6,732 bases of DNA from J051 sp040289295 (lineage in GTDB: Bacteria; Armatimonadota; Fimbriimonadia; Fimbriimonadales; ATM1). The notes beneath the pieces were generated by a model. The model ran no database searches and had not been told where the DNA came from. It saw only the letters and a program-made list of their open reading frames with translations. The position numbers and the translations under genes were made by a program. This document shows positions 5,636 through 6,732 of this stretch, piece by piece. Within the stretch, counting starts at the first letter, position 1, and the number at the start of each line of letters is the position of its first letter. Location of the stretch: the NCBI GenBank assembly GCA_040289295.1, contig PSLA01000044.1:1-6732 (forward strand). Direction: 5' to 3'.

Positions 5636-6276
5636 GAAGAAACGGTTTAACACTTGTTGAGGCGCTGATCGTTCTGGCGATCATCGCGGTGGTGGCAGCG
5701 CTGCTGACACCTGTGTTCATGAAGGTCAAACAGAATGCGCGCGTCGCCTCGTCGGTGGGCAACGTGAAGCAACTGCTGGGTGCGCTGATGCTGTACCGTC
5801 AGGATTATGAAGGCGTGGATGTGTTCGATGGGCCTAACGCCTACTACAGGTTGGGATTGCCTGCTGCAAGCGAAGGCCGCTGGCGAGACCCTTGGGCATC
5901 GGACCAACTCGCACCGTATGGTGCGAGTCATGACGTGTGGCGCCCTCCATGTGGGTTTGATCATTTCATCTATGGGTGGACGTGCGCGGGCGAATTGAAC
6001 GTAATCTGCTACGTTGCGGACTTCTATGACCCAGCCGCTATGAAGCCGGGAACCGGGAACCTCACCGATCTCCATGACTATCTGTCGCGGTATCGGTCGA
6101 ACGCTGTCGTATTCCTTGATCCGTTCTGCAATCCGCCCGGCACCCAGGTGCAACTGGCCCGCACATGGAAACGGGGCATCGCGGGGCTTCTTAGCGGGCA
6201 GGTGATCAACAAGTATGGCCGCGGAAGGATCAATCGCCCGCAGCACCTGTTTTGGTTCTCGGAGCCCGAAAGGTGA
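5632..6276 (+). CDS. Pseudopilin-like protein with type IV prepilin leader
   Basis: The 214-residue protein starts with a short basic leader ending in G5, then LTLVEALIVLAIIAVVAALL, the class III signal cleaved by prepilin peptidase; Glu at mature position 5 is present. The hydrophobic helix runs to about residue 29. Next is VKQNARVASSVGNVKQLLGA and LMLYRQDYEG, as in prepilin-like proteins expanded in Armatimonadota and Planctomycetota, and a late section VVFLDPFCNPP then KRGIAGLLSGQVINK, seen in the same kind of protein. Four Cys (107, 118, 126, 166) lie in the globular part, which is unusual in pseudopilins without a disulfide loop. GGAGG at 5622-5626, 5 nt upstream, and the ATGA overlap fix the start. 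It would be inserted in the inner membrane and assembled or exported by a type II secretion or type IV pilus-like machine; no machine genes are in the window. Confidence 0.75.
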   Translation: MRRNGLTLVEALIVLAIIAVVAALLTPVFMKVKQNARVASSVGNVKQLLGALMLYRQDYEGVDVFDGPNAYYRLGLPAASEGRWRDPWASDQLAPYGASHDVWRPPCGFDHFIYGWTCAGELNVICYVADFYDPAAMKPGTGNLTDLHDYLSRYRSNAVVFLDPFCNPPGTQVQLARTWKRGIAGLLSGQVINKYGRGRINRPQHLFWFSEPER

Positions 6277-6348
6277 CCAGCAAACAGTACAAGGCAACAG
6301 ACTTTATGCAGAACAATGCATACACAATCACAAACGGAGGAAAATGAA

Positions 6349-6732
6349 ATGAAACCGAACACAAGACATCTAAGACCTCGCTTGCCGAGGCTGCTACCAA
6401 TCGCCGTAGCGATTGGCACAATCATCGCCTGGTTTGCAGTCGCGCCACCCGCGCAATCGGAGGGCATCGACCCGGAGCCGGTGTGTGCCGGCCAGCCGCC
6501 TGGCCAAAACCCCTGCGGCACGATCCTTCTGAAGTGTAGCGAAAAGGGCAAACCCTGCAACAGCAGACGAATAACGGACTATTGGTGGTACTGCTGCTAC
6601 GAGGACAACAGCAAAACACCTTGCAGGTACTTCCAGGGATGGTATGTGTGCTGTAACGGCGTTTGGAAAGAGGAGTGCCATGAAATCGGCCGTGCTTCGA
6701 ACTGCGGTTCCGACGGGCACTGCTTCGGCTAA
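6349..6732 (+). CDS. Secreted cysteine-rich protein, unknown function
   Basis: ATG 6349 is preceded by GGAGG (6336-6340) with 8 nt spacing; a longer in-frame start at 6316 has no ribosome site. The 127-residue product has an Arg-rich n-region (residues 1-14), a hydrophobic core LLPIAVAIGTIIAWFAVA (15-32) and a cleavage-like AQS/EG at 35-39, so it is most likely a Sec-exported protein with about 90 mature residues. The mature part holds 12 Cys (46, 56, 63, 70, 82, 83, 92, 101, 102, 110, 119, 125), including two CC pairs in WYCCYEDN and YVCCNGVW, plus many Trp and Tyr. An even count and regular spread suggest disulfides, though a metal site is possible. I do not recognise the family. It follows the pseudopilin gene after 72 nt that hold a weak ATGCA/TGCAT hairpin (6306-6321) and no clear promoter, so it may belong to the same operon. 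The stop codon coincides with the window end. Confidence 0.65.
   Translation: MKPNTRHLRPRLPRLLPIAVAIGTIIAWFAVAPPAQSEGIDPEPVCAGQPPGQNPCGTILLKCSEKGKPCNSRRITDYWWYCCYEDNSKTPCRYFQGWYVCCNGVWKEECHEIGRASNCGSDGHCFG

Noticed and set aside
4857..5762. 301-codon open frame on the - strand across the boundary and the thioredoxin-like gene
   Set aside because: Pro/Ser/Arg-rich with no domain pattern. The + strand reading has a ribosome site, membrane helix, CSGC motif and ATGA coupling.
1..6732. CRISPR array, tRNA, rRNA or insertion-sequence ends
   Set aside because: No regularly spaced repeats, no cloverleaf-like segment, and no transposase or terminal inverted repeat was seen on reading both strands.

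Overview
The window is GC-rich bacterial DNA from a draft assembly; two runs of exactly 10 N look like scaffold gaps. It joins two unlike blocks on the + strand: a phage head-gene cassette (about 722-4873) and a small envelope or secretion cluster (5084-6732). A decayed gene lies on the - strand at the left end. The host is not certain. The pseudopilin-like protein, with its N-methylation motif, an NVKQLLGALMLYRQDYEG stretch and a late KRGI segment, resembles the large pseudopilin families of Armatimonadota (Fimbriimonas-type) and related Gram-negative lineages. That placement is by recognition only.

Left end (1-848): positions 1-213 hold no gene I can support, only GC-rich hairpins. The - strand from 675 to 214 reads as a short ECF-type sigma factor, but only across one in-frame TAG and two compensating frameshifts, so it is called a pseudogene (or a badly sequenced gene). 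A sigma-70-like promoter at 722-750 points right, into the head cassette.

Head cassette (849-4873): the order is Mu-like. It runs protease/scaffold (gpI-like), strong hairpins and a 373-nt gap, capsid cement/decoration protein (DUF2190-like), major head protein (gpT family), two small proteins each with one membrane helix and a helical tail, a head-tail adaptor candidate and a head-closure candidate. From gpT to the closure protein every gene overlaps the next by 1 to 56 nt, so they are probably one translationally coupled operon. Terminase, portal, Mu gpF-like and tail genes are not in the window. The strong hairpins after the protease gene and the strong Shine-Dalgarno sites before the cement and gpT genes (both TTG starts) fit low protease/scaffold and high cement/capsid expression.

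Right end (4874-6732): after about 210 nt of less GC-rich intergenic DNA come three genes with no phage character. They encode a membrane-anchored thioredoxin-fold protein with a CSGC motif, a pseudopilin-like protein with four cysteines (coupled by an ATGA overlap), and a secreted protein with 12 cysteines in about 90 mature residues. A reasonable but untested idea is that the thioredoxin-like protein handles disulfides in the two secreted partners. The tail block expected after head closure is absent, so the head cassette is a prophage remnant, a domesticated capsid cluster, or a phage whose other modules lie elsewhere.
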